Shown here: positions 7,481 through 17,818 of the stretch, piece by piece
How positions within the stretch are numbered: the first letter of the stretch is position 1
Layout of the letters: each line of letters opens with the position of its first letter
Source of the DNA: Aurantiacibacter suaedae
GTDB taxonomy: Bacteria > Pseudomonadota > Alphaproteobacteria > Sphingomonadales > Sphingomonadaceae
DNA: 64,000 nt
Direction: 5' to 3'
Assembly (NCBI RefSeq): GCF_005434915.1
Contig: NZ_SKCG01000001.1
Span: forward strand, 1,116,001 to 1,180,000
Program-made: the position numbers and the translations under genes
Notes under the pieces: model-generated
Databases searched by the model: none
The model's input: only the letters and a program-made list of their open reading frames with translations
What the model was told of the DNA's origin: nothing

Positions 7481-9960
7481 CCCAGCAGGCTCGCCGTGAT
7501 CTTGGATTGTGGGCCGTGATCCTGGAGGAAGTAGCGGTTGCCGATGGCATCCGACAAGGCAAACAGGTCGCGTAGCAGCCCCTCAACGATGGCCCTGTCG
7601 ATACGGCCAGCGCCCAGCCCTTCGAGCCGGGCGTTCATACCGCGCGCGATGCGCAGGGGCTCTTCGATCATGCCGTCATCGCGCAAGCTTGGCAGGGCGC
7701 CCAGCCGGTCGATCAGGCGCAGCATCTGATGCGCCATGGAGCGCGGCTGCGCCGGATCGAGCAGCACCATGTCAAGCACGGGCGCACGCGATGGGAGCAC
7801 GAGGTAACGGCTGCGGTAGACGTTTTGCCCGTCGACCAGATCGACCAGCGCCGAAAGGTCTTCATGGCTGGCCCCGCCGAGCGCCAGCGCGCGCGCGGCC
7901 TGCGCCATGATCGAGCACCTCTCGAGACTGCGCCCCACATCGAGGAACTGCACCGCCGGTCCGCGCACCAGCGTATCCGACATCAGGCCGGTAAGCGCCG
8001 AAAACCGTTCGATCAAGCGGTCGCAAACGCCGGAAATCGCTTCGATATCGCCTTCGGCCACAGCGGGCATCGGCCGCTGGATGATGCGCCAGGCATCGCG
8101 GCTGAGGCGGTCGCGCAGCAGCAGCGCGAGCTCGCGCACCGCATCCAGCGCGCTGTGCGCCGAGCCGGGCATGGCGGTCGAGCCCAGCGCTGCGCCTGCC
8201 AGCTGCGAGGGTTGCCAACCACGGCTCTCGGGCGGAACCGCGCCAAGGTCGCGCAGCAGGTTCGCGAGCCGGGTGATGGCCGAGGCGGCATCGACCCCGC
8301 CCCCGGCAATGGCGATCTGCTCGACCAGATTGCGCACGATCCGGCTGACCTGATGCGCGCGCTCGCAATAGCGGCCCAGCCAGAACAGGTTGTCCGCCGC
8401 CTGACTGGGCAGCAGTCCCTGATCGCGGCGCAACGCGGGCGCGGCCATGCCGGGGGTGGTCGTTACCTCGTGCCGCGTGGCCGGATCGACCACGCACAGG
8501 TCGGTGGCGATGTCGCCCAGCCCCATCAGCGAGCTACGCTGGTGATCGGTTTGCGAGATACGGGCAAAGCCGCCCGGCAGCACCGTCCAGTTCCCCTGTC
8601 CATCGCGGGCGAGGAAGGCGCGCATGGTGAAGGCGCGCGGCTCGATCCGGCCTCCAATCACCGCCGGAGCGGTGGAATAGCGCACCACCTCCTGCGCCGA
8701 GAAATCGAGCGGCCGGGCCTCAATCGCGCTCAACACCGCCGCGCGATCGTCGGCTGCGAGGCTGCCGCCCTCGCGCGCCTGTCCTTCGGGAAGGCCGGGC
8801 AGCAGCTTGCGGAAGGCGGGTGCGATCATGAGCTCGTCGAAGTTATCGAGCACGTGGCGCCGCTCCTGCTCGCCGCCCAGCCACCAGGTCGCGGCATTCG
8901 GCAGCGCCAGCGGTTCCCCCAGCAGCACCTGCGCAAGTTGCGGCAGGAAGGCCGGCATGGCGCGGCTTTCGACCACACCCACGCCCGGCCAGTTGGCCAG
9001 CGCCAGTCCATCGGCAGCGGCATTGACGAGACCGGGCACGCCGATCTGCGAACGGGCATCGAAATTGAGCGGGTCGATATCGCGCGTGGTGATCCAGCGC
9101 CACAGCCCGTCGACCCGCTTGAGGCCGGCGATGGTGCGCACAAACAGCTTCTCGTCGCGCACCGTAAGATCGCGCCCCTCGACCAGCGAGACACCCAAGT
9201 GGCGCGCCAACAGCGCCTGCTCGGGGTAGAACTGGTTGAACCGCCCCGGCGTTAGCAAGGCGATGCGCGGATCGGAGCGATAGCAGCTCGCCGCCAGCCC
9301 CTGCCGCAACGCCTCGAAGAAGGCGGTCTGGCGGCGGGTGCCGAGCGAGGCCAGCAAGCCGCCGGTGACGCGGGCAATCGCAAGCCGGTTTTCGAGCGCA
9401 TAGCCGATGCCGTGCGGCAACCGCGCCCGGTCGGCCAGCACACGCCATTCGCCCTGCGGCCCGCGTGCAAGATCGATCCCCAGCACATGCAGGTAGTGCC
9501 CGCCCGGTGGCTGCACCCCTGTCATGCGGCGGGCGAAGTCATCGCTGCCGGAAATCACGGCGGCGGGCAGATGTCCGTCGGCCACCAGCCGCTGCGGCCC
9601 GTAGATATCGGCGATCACCGTTTCGAGCAGATCGGCCCGCTGGATCAGCCCGCGTTCGATCCCCGCCCATTCGCCCGCGCTGATGAAGATCGGCAAGGGG
9701 TTGAGCGGCCATGGCCGTTCGCCTTTGTCGCCAGCCACCCGGAAGGCGAGGCCAAGGTCGCCTACGTGACGATCGAGATAGGGCTGCAAGCCTGCCAGCC
9801 CGCCCCCGCCCTGCCGCGAGAGCCCGGCGACAAACTGCTTCCAGCAGTCTGCCAGATCTGGAGCAGCGGACGAAAAAACATCGCCCGAGGGATCGCCCCC
9901 CGCGTAACCGGCCAGCGGATCGGCAGCAAAAGGCGCGACAGATTGGCCGGTGCTCGCCAT
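7477..9960 (-). CDS. Circularly permuted ATP-grasp / alpha-E fusion protein
   Basis: The start at 9960 overlaps the upstream stop by one base (TAATG), the best indication of the initiation site; the frame stays open upstream without support. The 827-residue product joins two domains usually encoded next to each other. Residues about 1-480 are a circularly permuted ATP-grasp (GEWAGIERGLIQRADLLE near 95-115, HYLHVLGIDL, and an RVTGGLL segment). Residues about 515-820 are the helical alpha-E domain, beginning ADNLFWLGRYCERA. ATP-grasp enzymes form carboxyl-amine bonds at the cost of ATP, so a peptide or protein-tail amidoligase is the prediction. It is probably cytoplasmic. Confidence 0.85.
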   Translation of the reverse strand: MASTGQSVAPFAADPLAGYAGGDPSGDVFSSAAPDLADCWKQFVAGLSRQGGGGLAGLQPYLDRHVGDLGLAFRVAGDKGERPWPLNPLPIFISAGEWAGIERGLIQRADLLETVIADIYGPQRLVADGHLPAAVISGSDDFARRMTGVQPPGGHYLHVLGIDLARGPQGEWRVLADRARLPHGIGYALENRLAIARVTGGLLASLGTRRQTAFFEALRQGLAASCYRSDPRIALLTPGRFNQFYPEQALLARHLGVSLVEGRDLTVRDEKLFVRTIAGLKRVDGLWRWITTRDIDPLNFDARSQIGVPGLVNAAADGLALANWPGVGVVESRAMPAFLPQLAQVLLGEPLALPNAATWWLGGEQERRHVLDNFDELMIAPAFRKLLPGLPEGQAREGGSLAADDRAAVLSAIEARPLDFSAQEVVRYSTAPAVIGGRIEPRAFTMRAFLARDGQGNWTVLPGGFARISQTDHQRSSLMGLGDIATDLCVVDPATRHEVTTTPGMAAPALRRDQGLLPSQAADNLFWLGRYCERAHQVSRIVRNLVEQIAIAGGGVDAASAITRLANLLRDLGAVPPESRGWQPSQLAGAALGSTAMPGSAHSALDAVRELALLLRDRLSRDAWRIIQRPMPAVAEGDIEAISGVCDRLIERFSALTGLMSDTLVRGPAVQFLDVGRSLERCSIMAQAARALALGGASHEDLSALVDLVDGQNVYRSRYLVLPSRAPVLDMVLLDPAQPRSMAHQMLRLIDRLGALPSLRDDGMIEEPLRIARGMNARLEGLGAGRIDRAIVEGLLRDLFALSDAIGNRYFLQDHGPQSKITASLLG

Positions 9961-12900
9961 TATCTGGCAGGCCGCCGCAAATCGAGCGTGAGCGGAAACT
10001 CTCCGTGGTTCTCCGAACGCGGCGCATCCATCTGGCCCGGCGTGTGGCCATGCTCCTGAAACCGTGCGCGGCGGCGCGCCTCGGCCTCGAAGTCGTTGAT
10101 CGGCACATCGTCGTAGTTGCGGCCGCCCGGATGGGCGACATGATAAATGCAGCCGCCCAACGAGCGCCCGTTCCACGTATCGTAAACGTCGAAGGTCAGC
10201 GGCGCATCGGCTTCAAGCAGCGGATGCAGGCAAGTCGCCGGAGCCCAGGCCTTGTAGCGCACCCCGGCCACCGCCTCGCCCGGCGTGCCGGTGGGCTGCA
10301 TGGGCACGCGCCGCCCGTTGCAGGCGATCACGTGGCGACCCGGCGTGAGCCCGCGCGCCTTCACCTGCAGCCGTTCGGTCGAGCTGTCGACATAGCGCAC
10401 CGTGCCGCCAATCGCGCCGGTCTCGCCGAGCACGTTCCACGGTTCGAGCGCGTGGCTGATTTCCAGCTCCACCCCGCCCGCATGGACCGTGCCGTGGACC
10501 GGAAAGCGAAACTGGTTCTGCGCCTCGAACCAGTCGGGATCGAAGTCGTAACCTGCCTGCCTGAGGTCATCGAGCACGCCGAGAAAATCCTGCCAGCAGT
10601 AGTGCGGGAGCAGGAACTTGTCGTGCAGGCTCGTGCCCCAGCGCACGAGGTCACCCTCCTGCGGCTCGCGCCAGAACCACGCGGTGAGCGCACGCAGCAG
10701 CAGTTGCGCGGCAACGCTCATCTTCGCATCCGGCGGCATCTCGAACCCGCGGAATTCGACCAGACCCAGCCTGCCGGTCGGGCCATCGGGCGAATAGAGC
10801 TTATCGATGCAGATCTCGGTGCGGTGGGTGTTGCCCGTCACATCGACCAGCATGTTGCGGAACAGCAGGTCCACCACCCAGGGGAATTTGGGCGGCACCC
10901 CCGGCGGCGGCACCTGCGCCAGCGCGATCTCCAGCTCGTAAAGGCTGTCATGCCGTGCCTCGTCGATGCGCGGGGCCTGGCTGGTGGGGCCGATGAACAG
11001 ACCAGAAAACAGATAGCTCAGCGAAGGGTGGCGCTGCCAATACAGCACAAAGCTCTTGAGCAGATCGGGCCGCCGGATAAAGGCGCTGTCGGTAAAGCTC
11101 GCCCCGCCCAGCACCATATGGTTGCCGCCGCCGGTGCCGACCGAGCGCCCGTCGACCATGAACTTGTCGGCCGTCAGCTTGCATTCGCGCGCCGCGTCAT
11201 AAAGCCGGGTGGTGACATCGACCAGTTCATCGAAACTGGCGGTGGGGTGGACATTCACCTCGATCACACCGGGATCGGGCGTGACCTTGAGCACGCTGAT
11301 GCGCGGATCGGGCGGCGGGGGGTAGCCCTCGATCCGCACCGGCAAACCCATTTCCTCGGCGGTCGCCTCGATCTCGGCGACCATTTCGAGGAAATCCTCC
11401 ATCGCCTCCAGCGGCGGGATGAACACCGAGAGATAGCTGCCGCGCGGCTCCACCGTCAGCGCGGTGCGCACCGCGCCTTCGACGATCTCCTGCTCGACCC
11501 GCTCCTGCCGGTTGCCCCCGGCCTGTTCGACACGTTCGTGGCGTTGCTCGGCCTCGCGCTGGTCGGCACCGCGCGCGGCACGCTGCTCGCGAAAGTCGGC
11601 GAGCGGGGCCTGCGCATCGGTTTCGACGCGCGGGTGGATATAGGGATAGCCCGATTCCGGAACGTGCGGCAGCGATCCCAGCGGCAGGCGATAGCCAAGC
11701 GACGAATCGCCTGGCACCGCGAACAGAGCCCCGCGCCGCAAGCGCCATTGTTCGCTCTTCCAGCGGCCCGGCTCCTTTTCTTGCTTGGCCTGCCAGCGCT
11801 GGATCGGGAGCACATACCCGATCGGCTTGGTCAGCCCGCGGCTGAAGGTCTGGACGATGCGCTGGCGTTCTTCCGGATCCTCGATCTTCGGGTCGAGCGC
11901 GGTCACATTGACGGGCAGGTCACCCTCGCGCTCGATCCACTTCTCCGGGTCTTCATAGACCGGGTGGACATAGCCCTCGCCGACGCCGAAATTCTCGGCG
12001 GTCGCATTGAGGAACTGCTCGGCCTGCTCAGGGCCGACCGCATCTTGCCTGCCCTCCTCGGGATCGCGCGCGATCAGCGCGGGGTTGTTCCACAGCGGCA
12101 CCCCGTCCTTGCGCCAATAGAGAGAATAGCCCCACCGGGGCAGGCTCTCGCCCGGATACCACTTGCCCTGCCCGTGATGCAGCAAAGCGCCGGGCGCAAA
12201 GGCCGCGCCGAGCTTGCGGATAAGCTTGTCGGCATAACCCGCCTTGGTCGGGCCGACCGCCTCGCCGTTCCATTCGGGCTCCTCGCCGCCGTCTTCGGCG
12301 ACGAAAGTCGGCTCGCCGCCTTGAGTGAGGCGCACGTCCTGCGCGTTCAGATCCTCGTCCACCTTCGCACCCAGATTGAGCAAGGCGGTCCAGCGGTCGT
12401 CGGTAAAGGGCTTGGTGATCCGCACCGCCTCGGCCACCCGGTCGACCCGCATCCGGAAATCGAAATCGACCTCGGTCGGCTCGGCCAGCCCCTCGATCGG
12501 CGCGGCGGAGCGATAGTGCGGCGTCGCGCAAAGCGGAATGTGCCCCTCGCCTGCAAACATGCCCGAGGTCGCGTCCATCGCCACCCAGCCCGCGCCGGGG
12601 ATATAGGCTTCGGCCCAGGCGTGGAGGTCGACCACATCCTGCGAGACGCCCTTCGGCCCCTCGACCGGCTCGACATCGGCGACAAGCTGGATCGAATAGC
12701 CCGACACGAACCGCGCCGCGAACCCAAGCCGCCGCAGCAACTGCACCAGCAGCCACGCGCTGTCACGGCACGAGCCGCTGCCCACCTCCAGCGTCTGCTC
12801 GGGTTCCTGCGTGCCCGCCTCCATGCGGATCACATAGTTCACTCGTTGCTCGACCTGCTGGTTGAGCGCAACGAGGAAGTCGATGGTGCCGCCTTGGTGA

Positions 12901-13304
12901 TCTTTGTTGGCAGCAACCATTTCCTCGAACAGCGGGCCTTGCGGTTCGCAGTCGAAATAGGCGGCGAGGTCGGTCTTCAGCTTGTCGTCGTAAGCGAAGG
13001 GATAGTTCTCGGCATATTCCTCGACAAAGAAATCGAACGGGTTGATCACGCTCATGTCGGCGATCAGGTCGACCTCTATCGAGAACTCGCTGACCGGTTC
13101 GGGAAAGACCACGCGCGCCTGCCAGTTGCCGTGCGGGTCTTGCTGCCAGTTGATGAAGTGCCCCTCGGGCTTGATCGTCAGCGCATAGTTGGGAACCGAG
13201 GTGCGCGTGTGCGGCGCAGGGCGCAGCCGGATTACCTGTGGGCCAAGCCGGATCGGCCTAGCGTAGCGGTAATGGGTGAGGTGGTTCAGGGCAGCGCGGA
13301 TCAT
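9960..13304 (-). CDS. Transglutaminase/DUF2126 fusion protein
   Basis: First gene of the amidoligase-type operon; 1114 residues from ATG 13304. The N-terminal part is a transglutaminase ([18 protein letters not shown] opening; triad C179 in GSCRDSAW, H228 in DLHAWAEA, D244 in MDATSG). From about residue 330 to the end is a DUF2126 region with [15 protein letters not shown] and [12 protein letters not shown] blocks, the family hallmarks. A low-complexity charged stretch (about residues 575-620, rich in Arg, Glu, Gln and Ala) interrupts DUF2126. The domain's function is not known; the association with transglutaminase, ATP-grasp and alpha-E proteins points to a peptide-tagging or peptide-processing pathway. 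Confidence 0.88.
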   Translation of the reverse strand: MIRAALNHLTHYRYARPIRLGPQVIRLRPAPHTRTSVPNYALTIKPEGHFINWQQDPHGNWQARVVFPEPVSEFSIEVDLIADMSVINPFDFFVEEYAENYPFAYDDKLKTDLAAYFDCEPQGPLFEEMVAANKDHQGGTIDFLVALNQQVEQRVNYVIRMEAGTQEPEQTLEVGSGSCRDSAWLLVQLLRRLGFAARFVSGYSIQLVADVEPVEGPKGVSQDVVDLHAWAEAYIPGAGWVAMDATSGMFAGEGHIPLCATPHYRSAAPIEGLAEPTEVDFDFRMRVDRVAEAVRITKPFTDDRWTALLNLGAKVDEDLNAQDVRLTQGGEPTFVAEDGGEEPEWNGEAVGPTKAGYADKLIRKLGAAFAPGALLHHGQGKWYPGESLPRWGYSLYWRKDGVPLWNNPALIARDPEEGRQDAVGPEQAEQFLNATAENFGVGEGYVHPVYEDPEKWIEREGDLPVNVTALDPKIEDPEERQRIVQTFSRGLTKPIGYVLPIQRWQAKQEKEPGRWKSEQWRLRRGALFAVPGDSSLGYRLPLGSLPHVPESGYPYIHPRVETDAQAPLADFREQRAARGADQREAEQRHERVEQAGGNRQERVEQEIVEGAVRTALTVEPRGSYLSVFIPPLEAMEDFLEMVAEIEATAEEMGLPVRIEGYPPPPDPRISVLKVTPDPGVIEVNVHPTASFDELVDVTTRLYDAARECKLTADKFMVDGRSVGTGGGNHMVLGGASFTDSAFIRRPDLLKSFVLYWQRHPSLSYLFSGLFIGPTSQAPRIDEARHDSLYELEIALAQVPPPGVPPKFPWVVDLLFRNMLVDVTGNTHRTEICIDKLYSPDGPTGRLGLVEFRGFEMPPDAKMSVAAQLLLRALTAWFWREPQEGDLVRWGTSLHDKFLLPHYCWQDFLGVLDDLRQAGYDFDPDWFEAQNQFRFPVHGTVHAGGVELEISHALEPWNVLGETGAIGGTVRYVDSSTERLQVKARGLTPGRHVIACNGRRVPMQPTGTPGEAVAGVRYKAWAPATCLHPLLEADAPLTFDVYDTWNGRSLGGCIYHVAHPGGRNYDDVPINDFEAEARRRARFQEHGHTPGQMDAPRSENHGEFPLTLDLRRPAR

Positions 13305-13385
13305 GGCTTTAACTAGACGCCCCTTGGTGTTGCAATGCAATATGCATCTGGGCACAGTCCGTGCCTGTTGCCGGCTACATCAGGT

Positions 13386-13565
13386 CTAACGGGCCTCACT
13401 TGCCGTCGCACTTGGAGCGGGCTTGGCCGGGTCGTCCAAATCGGATTCGATAGCCTGCGCCCGCTCTGAAATGGTCTGCTCTGCCTCCGAATAGCGTTCC
13501 TCGAAGGTGGGTTCGTTCTCGCAGGCGGAGAGCAGCACCACCATCAGGATGATCACGGCGCGCAT
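13386..13565 (-). CDS. Small predicted lipoprotein downstream of tamB
   Basis: Hand translation of the minus strand gives 59 residues: MRAVIILMVVLLSAC, then a short acidic, Ala/Glu-rich tail ending SEAR. The lipobox LSAC puts the modified cysteine at residue 15. Its ATG overlaps the tamB stop in a TGATG arrangement, as tamB overlaps tamA, so it belongs to the same operon. The mature protein would be only about 45 residues, with 12 acidic residues, and could form a single helix. I do not recognise the family. The Ala residue after Cys gives no inner-membrane retention signal, so outer-membrane sorting is likely by the usual rule. Confidence 0.65.
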   Translation of the reverse strand: MRAVIILMVVLLSACENEPTFEERYSEAEQTISERAQAIESDLDDPAKPAPSATASEAR

Positions 13566-16500
13566 CAGTAGTCACGGCTGTATTGCAGGTTCACGTTGGT
13601 CCCGCCCGAACCGCCGGCTTGGCTCAGCACCGAAAGCGTTCGGGTCAGCGCCACTTCGAGCTGGGTGGCGGTGAAGCCCTTTGCGTCGGTGATGAACTCG
13701 ATATAGATATCGTCGGTCAGATATTGGCCGGCGGCAAGCGCTGTGCCGCGCCCGGTGGTGTCATCCGCACCGAGCACGCGCAAGCGGTCGATTCCCGTTG
13801 CCGAACGCAAGGTGCCGAGCGGGTTGAGCCCGCCACCGCTGCCGCGCAGCGAGTTGAGCGAGGCCGCCAGCTGCACCGCCTCCAGCGCCGAAAGGTTGCT
13901 GATCGAGCTGCCGAACAGCACGCGCGCCAGCACCTCGTCCTGCGGCAGGCTGGGCACCGAGGTGAAGGTGATTTGCGGATCGAAGGCCCGGCCCGCGATG
14001 TTGACGTTCACCGCCACGCCCTCGATGGTTTCGGTGGCCTGGATTTCCAGCGTGGGGTTGATTTCGCTTCCCCCGGTGAACGCGATATTGCCGCGTTGCA
14101 GCTCGAAAGATCGCCCGGCAAAGCCCAGCGTCCCGCGTTGCAGCTCGACATTGCCGGAAAGGCGCGGCGCGGTGCTGGTGCCCGTAAGCCGCAGATCGGC
14201 ACCCCATTCGGATTCGAGCCCCATACCCGACACATAGAGCCGGCGCGGCGCGTCGAGTTCGACATCGAGCCGGATCAGGCTGAACAGGCTCGGCCCGCGT
14301 TCGGCGGGTTCGTCACCGGTCACGCGCTGCGGCCCGCGCGGCGGCGTGAAGCGCACGCCCGACAGCGCAGGCACCTCGGCGGCGGACTGGCGCACGATCT
14401 TGTAGCGCGTCTCGGGCAGCGTCAGTTGCCCTGAAACGAGCGCCGTCTGCCCGGCAGCCTTGGTCAGCTTGAGGTTGCCGGTCGCCGAAGTGGCGATGTT
14501 TCCGCTCGACGCCAGCTGCGCATTGCGCAGGTTCACCGCGACATCCATCGGATAGCCCGACTGCGAAGCGAGGCTCAGGTAGCCCGTTGCATCGAGCGTG
14601 CCATCGCCCGCGTTCGCCTCCAGCCTCTCCAGCTCGACCCGCTCGCCATTGAAGCGCGCCGACACGGCCATGTCGGTGAGCCGGGTGCCATAGGTCTGGT
14701 TCTCGTAAGCCAGCGAATTGGCGCGGATCACACCCGACATTTCGGGCTGATCCACCTTGCCCGCAAAATCGACCGCAAGGCCGATACCGCCGGTGAGCGT
14801 CTGATTGGTCTGTCCCGCGAACGAGAACAGCGTGTCGGCCGGTCCATCGTAGCGCACACCGCCGCCGAGCGGGGCATTGAGCAGGCGCGTCATCCAGCTG
14901 CCGCTGCCCGGGGGAAGCGGCCGCAGAGAAGCGACCATGCGCCCGATCACGCTGCCCCGGCGACGGATGACCGCACGTGCCTCACCGCCATCGGGTTCGA
15001 GCTTGCCGACGAAATTGATGTTGACGGGCTGGCTGACCGTGGCCGCCGTCGAGCGGCTGAAGCCGTTGACCGTAAGCCGCGCATCGGCATCGGGGAAGGC
15101 ACCGGGCGAGCTTTGCGAGAAGTCGAGCGAGCCGGTAGCGCTGCCCGCCACACCCAGATCGGGGGCGAAGGCGTTGAACAGCGCCAGGTCGAGCCGGTCG
15201 AGCCGGGTTTGCAGCTTCATCCCGTCGCCATAGCTGCCCGCCAGACGCACCGAGCCGTTGCCGAAGTCGATCTGCGTGGGCAGCAGCTTGTATTCGCCGC
15301 CGTTTTCGGCGTTAGCAGGCACGATTCGCGCGGGGCTGGCCGTGGCGAAATCCACGCCGCGAGCGCGGCCCTTGATCGCTGCGCGCCACAGCTCGGGCGT
15401 CATCTGCGCATTCATGCCCACACGGAACGGCACCCCGCTGGTGCCTTCGGCCAGCACCTTGGCGCTGCCGCTGCCGCCGCGATAGTCGATCTCGCCCTTG
15501 GCGGCATTGATGTCGAACGAGCCGAAACTGGTGCGCGTCAGGTCGAACGCGGCGACCACGTGCGGCTGATCGTGCAGCACCACGCGCCCGTCGATCTTCG
15601 CCGAACCGATGGCAAGCTGCGCCGGACCATCAAGCACCGAGTTTCGCGCGCGCAGGTTAAACAGCGCCTCCTGCACACCTTGGGCGCTGTCGAGGCGGAC
15701 GATGCCGGTGAGCCCCCTGCCCTCGGCATTGAGCCGGCCAATGAACGGCCCCTCACGGCTCTGCGCGATGGCGCCGGAGAAGCCGATGCCGCCCAAGTCG
15801 GAATCGTTGACCTCGATCGCCAGCTGGTTGCCCATCTTGAGCGTGACATCGGCGCGCAGCGGGCCATAGTCGGTGTCACCCGTGGCATCGAGGTGATAGC
15901 CGCCCGGCGCACCGGTTACGCCCGCGCGCAGGTTTGCGAGGCCAATGCCAAGGCCCGGGTTGCTCGCCGTGATCTCGGCATCGGGATCGGCGATGGTGCC
16001 GGTCACCTTCACGCCGACATCGCCATAGGCCGTGGTGGTGCCCTTCGCATCGAGCGAGATGCGTCCATCGGGAGCCCAGCTGCCAGAGCCGCCACTGATC
16101 CGTACATCGGGCGAGCGCAGGCTCAGGCGGGAAAGGCGCACCACGCCATCGGCGCCATAGCGCACGTCGCTGGCGGCGGTGACGTTGCCGCCAAGGAAGC
16201 TGCGCACGCCTTCGTTGAACAGCTGAGTAGAGCGCAGGTTAACGCGCCCTGTCATGGCGAAGCCGCCGCCGGCCTCGGTTTCGAGGTCGGTATCGGCGCG
16301 GATATCGAACAGGCCCACGCTTTCGATGCGATAGTTGTCGATCCGCCCGTCGATGGCGCCGGTGTAAAGTCCGGTCGACATGTCGGCGACGATGATCAGC
16401 CCGGCATCGATCCGGTCCGAGCGCAGGCGCATATTGTCCGACAGAATACGCGGCCCGGAGATGGCGAGATCGCCTGCAAGCCGCACGTCTTCGAGCGTGC

Positions 16501-17818
16501 CGCCGGCCACCGTATCGAGCCCGGTGACGCGGATTGCGCGCGCCTGAACCGGGATCATGATCTGTTCGGAGTTGACGGTCGCCTCGCCTTGCGCGGCAAG
16601 ACCGACCAGACCCATGTCATCAAGCACAAGCCGATCTGCCGCCAGCTTGTAGGCGACCTGCGGCGTGGCAAACGGACCGTCGAGCGTAAGTTCGGCCCGC
16701 ACCCCGCGGCCCGAGAGATTCTCGGCAAGGGCGGAGGGGCGGGTCAGCACGAAATCGAGACCCAGCCCGTCGAAGCTGTTGTCGGCGAGATTGACCAGGC
16801 CTTGCGCGTTGAGGCGGAAGGCATCGCTCGCCACGGTCGCCTCGACATCGGCGTTGCGTTCGCCAAGCTGCGCAGCCAGATCGAGGTTCAGCTGGGGCGA
16901 GAGCAATTGCGCGGTCGCCCCATCGAACAGCCAGGCAAGCCGGGCCGGCCCGCGCACGCGCACGAGGCCGTCGCGCGCGCTTACATCGAGCCGGGCCACG
17001 GGGCCATCGGTACGGTCGGCGGTAAGCTGGCCGTCCCACTGATCCCAGTTGCCCGCGCCCTTGGCTGTGAGCGCAAGCCCCTCGTCGAGCCCGACCAGCG
17101 CTGCGATCATGCCGCCGCTCGGGGCATCGACATCGAGCGCGAGTTCGAGCCGGTTTTCCTCGGGCACCGCATCCAGCACCAGCGCCAGCTTGTCACCCGC
17201 CGCACCGCCTTCGACCGCGAGCGTTTCGCCATTGAGCGTAACCTGCGCGCGGCCATCGGCGATGTGCGCCTCGCCGCTGAGCTGCGCTACGCGCCGTTCG
17301 CCGCTGACCGGGGCCTCGACCACCAGCCGATCAACCCTGAGCGCGCCGATGTCGATATCGAGATCGGGCAGCAGCGGTGCATCGCTGGGCGGCGTTTCGG
17401 CAAACTCGGGCAAGCGTTCGAGCGTGATCAGCGGGCTCGACAGTACGCGCACATCGACATGATTGTTGATGAAGGCAAAGGGCCGCCAGCCGACCGACAC
17501 TTCGGGCGAGCTAAGGAACACGCCCTGCGGATCGCGGATTTCCAGATCGCGGATCACCATATTGCCATAGATCGAACCATCGATCTCACCGATGCCGATC
17601 TCCATGCCGTTCTCGAACGAGAGGCCTGCGACCTGCTCGGCCACGAACTGCCGTCCGGCCTTGGTATCGAGCCCGATAAGCACTGCGGCCACCAGCAGCA
17701 CGATAACGCCCAGCACCACCGCGCCCCAGCGCGCCGCCTTGTGCCACCCAGGCGTACCGCGCCTTTCGGCGACTTCGGTTTCGTTCTCGACCTCAGGGAT
17801 ATCCGCCTCGTCCGCCAT
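13565..17818 (-). CDS. tamB: Translocation and assembly module protein TamB
   Basis: TamB is an inner-membrane-anchored, periplasm-spanning beta-taco protein that works with TamA in outer-membrane biogenesis and phospholipid transport. The 1417-residue product has a short cytoplasmic N-terminus, one transmembrane helix (about 33-52, GVIVLLVAAVLIGL), a very long repetitive beta-rich body, and a C-terminal DUF490/TamB domain (SLPQDEVLARVLFGSS..., then ATQLEVALTRTLSVLSQAGG and a terminal aromatic, ...SRDY). The start at 17818 overlaps the tamA stop by one base. The length is in the usual range for alphaproteobacteria. Confidence 0.93.
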   Translation of the reverse strand: MADEADIPEVENETEVAERRGTPGWHKAARWGAVVLGVIVLLVAAVLIGLDTKAGRQFVAEQVAGLSFENGMEIGIGEIDGSIYGNMVIRDLEIRDPQGVFLSSPEVSVGWRPFAFINNHVDVRVLSSPLITLERLPEFAETPPSDAPLLPDLDIDIGALRVDRLVVEAPVSGERRVAQLSGEAHIADGRAQVTLNGETLAVEGGAAGDKLALVLDAVPEENRLELALDVDAPSGGMIAALVGLDEGLALTAKGAGNWDQWDGQLTADRTDGPVARLDVSARDGLVRVRGPARLAWLFDGATAQLLSPQLNLDLAAQLGERNADVEATVASDAFRLNAQGLVNLADNSFDGLGLDFVLTRPSALAENLSGRGVRAELTLDGPFATPQVAYKLAADRLVLDDMGLVGLAAQGEATVNSEQIMIPVQARAIRVTGLDTVAGGTLEDVRLAGDLAISGPRILSDNMRLRSDRIDAGLIIVADMSTGLYTGAIDGRIDNYRIESVGLFDIRADTDLETEAGGGFAMTGRVNLRSTQLFNEGVRSFLGGNVTAASDVRYGADGVVRLSRLSLRSPDVRISGGSGSWAPDGRISLDAKGTTTAYGDVGVKVTGTIADPDAEITASNPGLGIGLANLRAGVTGAPGGYHLDATGDTDYGPLRADVTLKMGNQLAIEVNDSDLGGIGFSGAIAQSREGPFIGRLNAEGRGLTGIVRLDSAQGVQEALFNLRARNSVLDGPAQLAIGSAKIDGRVVLHDQPHVVAAFDLTRTSFGSFDINAAKGEIDYRGGSGSAKVLAEGTSGVPFRVGMNAQMTPELWRAAIKGRARGVDFATASPARIVPANAENGGEYKLLPTQIDFGNGSVRLAGSYGDGMKLQTRLDRLDLALFNAFAPDLGVAGSATGSLDFSQSSPGAFPDADARLTVNGFSRSTAATVSQPVNINFVGKLEPDGGEARAVIRRRGSVIGRMVASLRPLPPGSGSWMTRLLNAPLGGGVRYDGPADTLFSFAGQTNQTLTGGIGLAVDFAGKVDQPEMSGVIRANSLAYENQTYGTRLTDMAVSARFNGERVELERLEANAGDGTLDATGYLSLASQSGYPMDVAVNLRNAQLASSGNIATSATGNLKLTKAAGQTALVSGQLTLPETRYKIVRQSAAEVPALSGVRFTPPRGPQRVTGDEPAERGPSLFSLIRLDVELDAPRRLYVSGMGLESEWGADLRLTGTSTAPRLSGNVELQRGTLGFAGRSFELQRGNIAFTGGSEINPTLEIQATETIEGVAVNVNIAGRAFDPQITFTSVPSLPQDEVLARVLFGSSISNLSALEAVQLAASLNSLRGSGGGLNPLGTLRSATGIDRLRVLGADDTTGRGTALAAGQYLTDDIYIEFITDAKGFTATQLEVALTRTLSVLSQAGGSGGTNVNLQYSRDY

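Noticed and set aside
9711-13316. A 1201-codon open frame on the plus strand
   Set aside because: It is antisense to the transglutaminase/DUF2126 and ATP-grasp genes, whose products show clear families. Its translation is rich in Arg and His with no domain, the usual mirror of a GC-rich gene.
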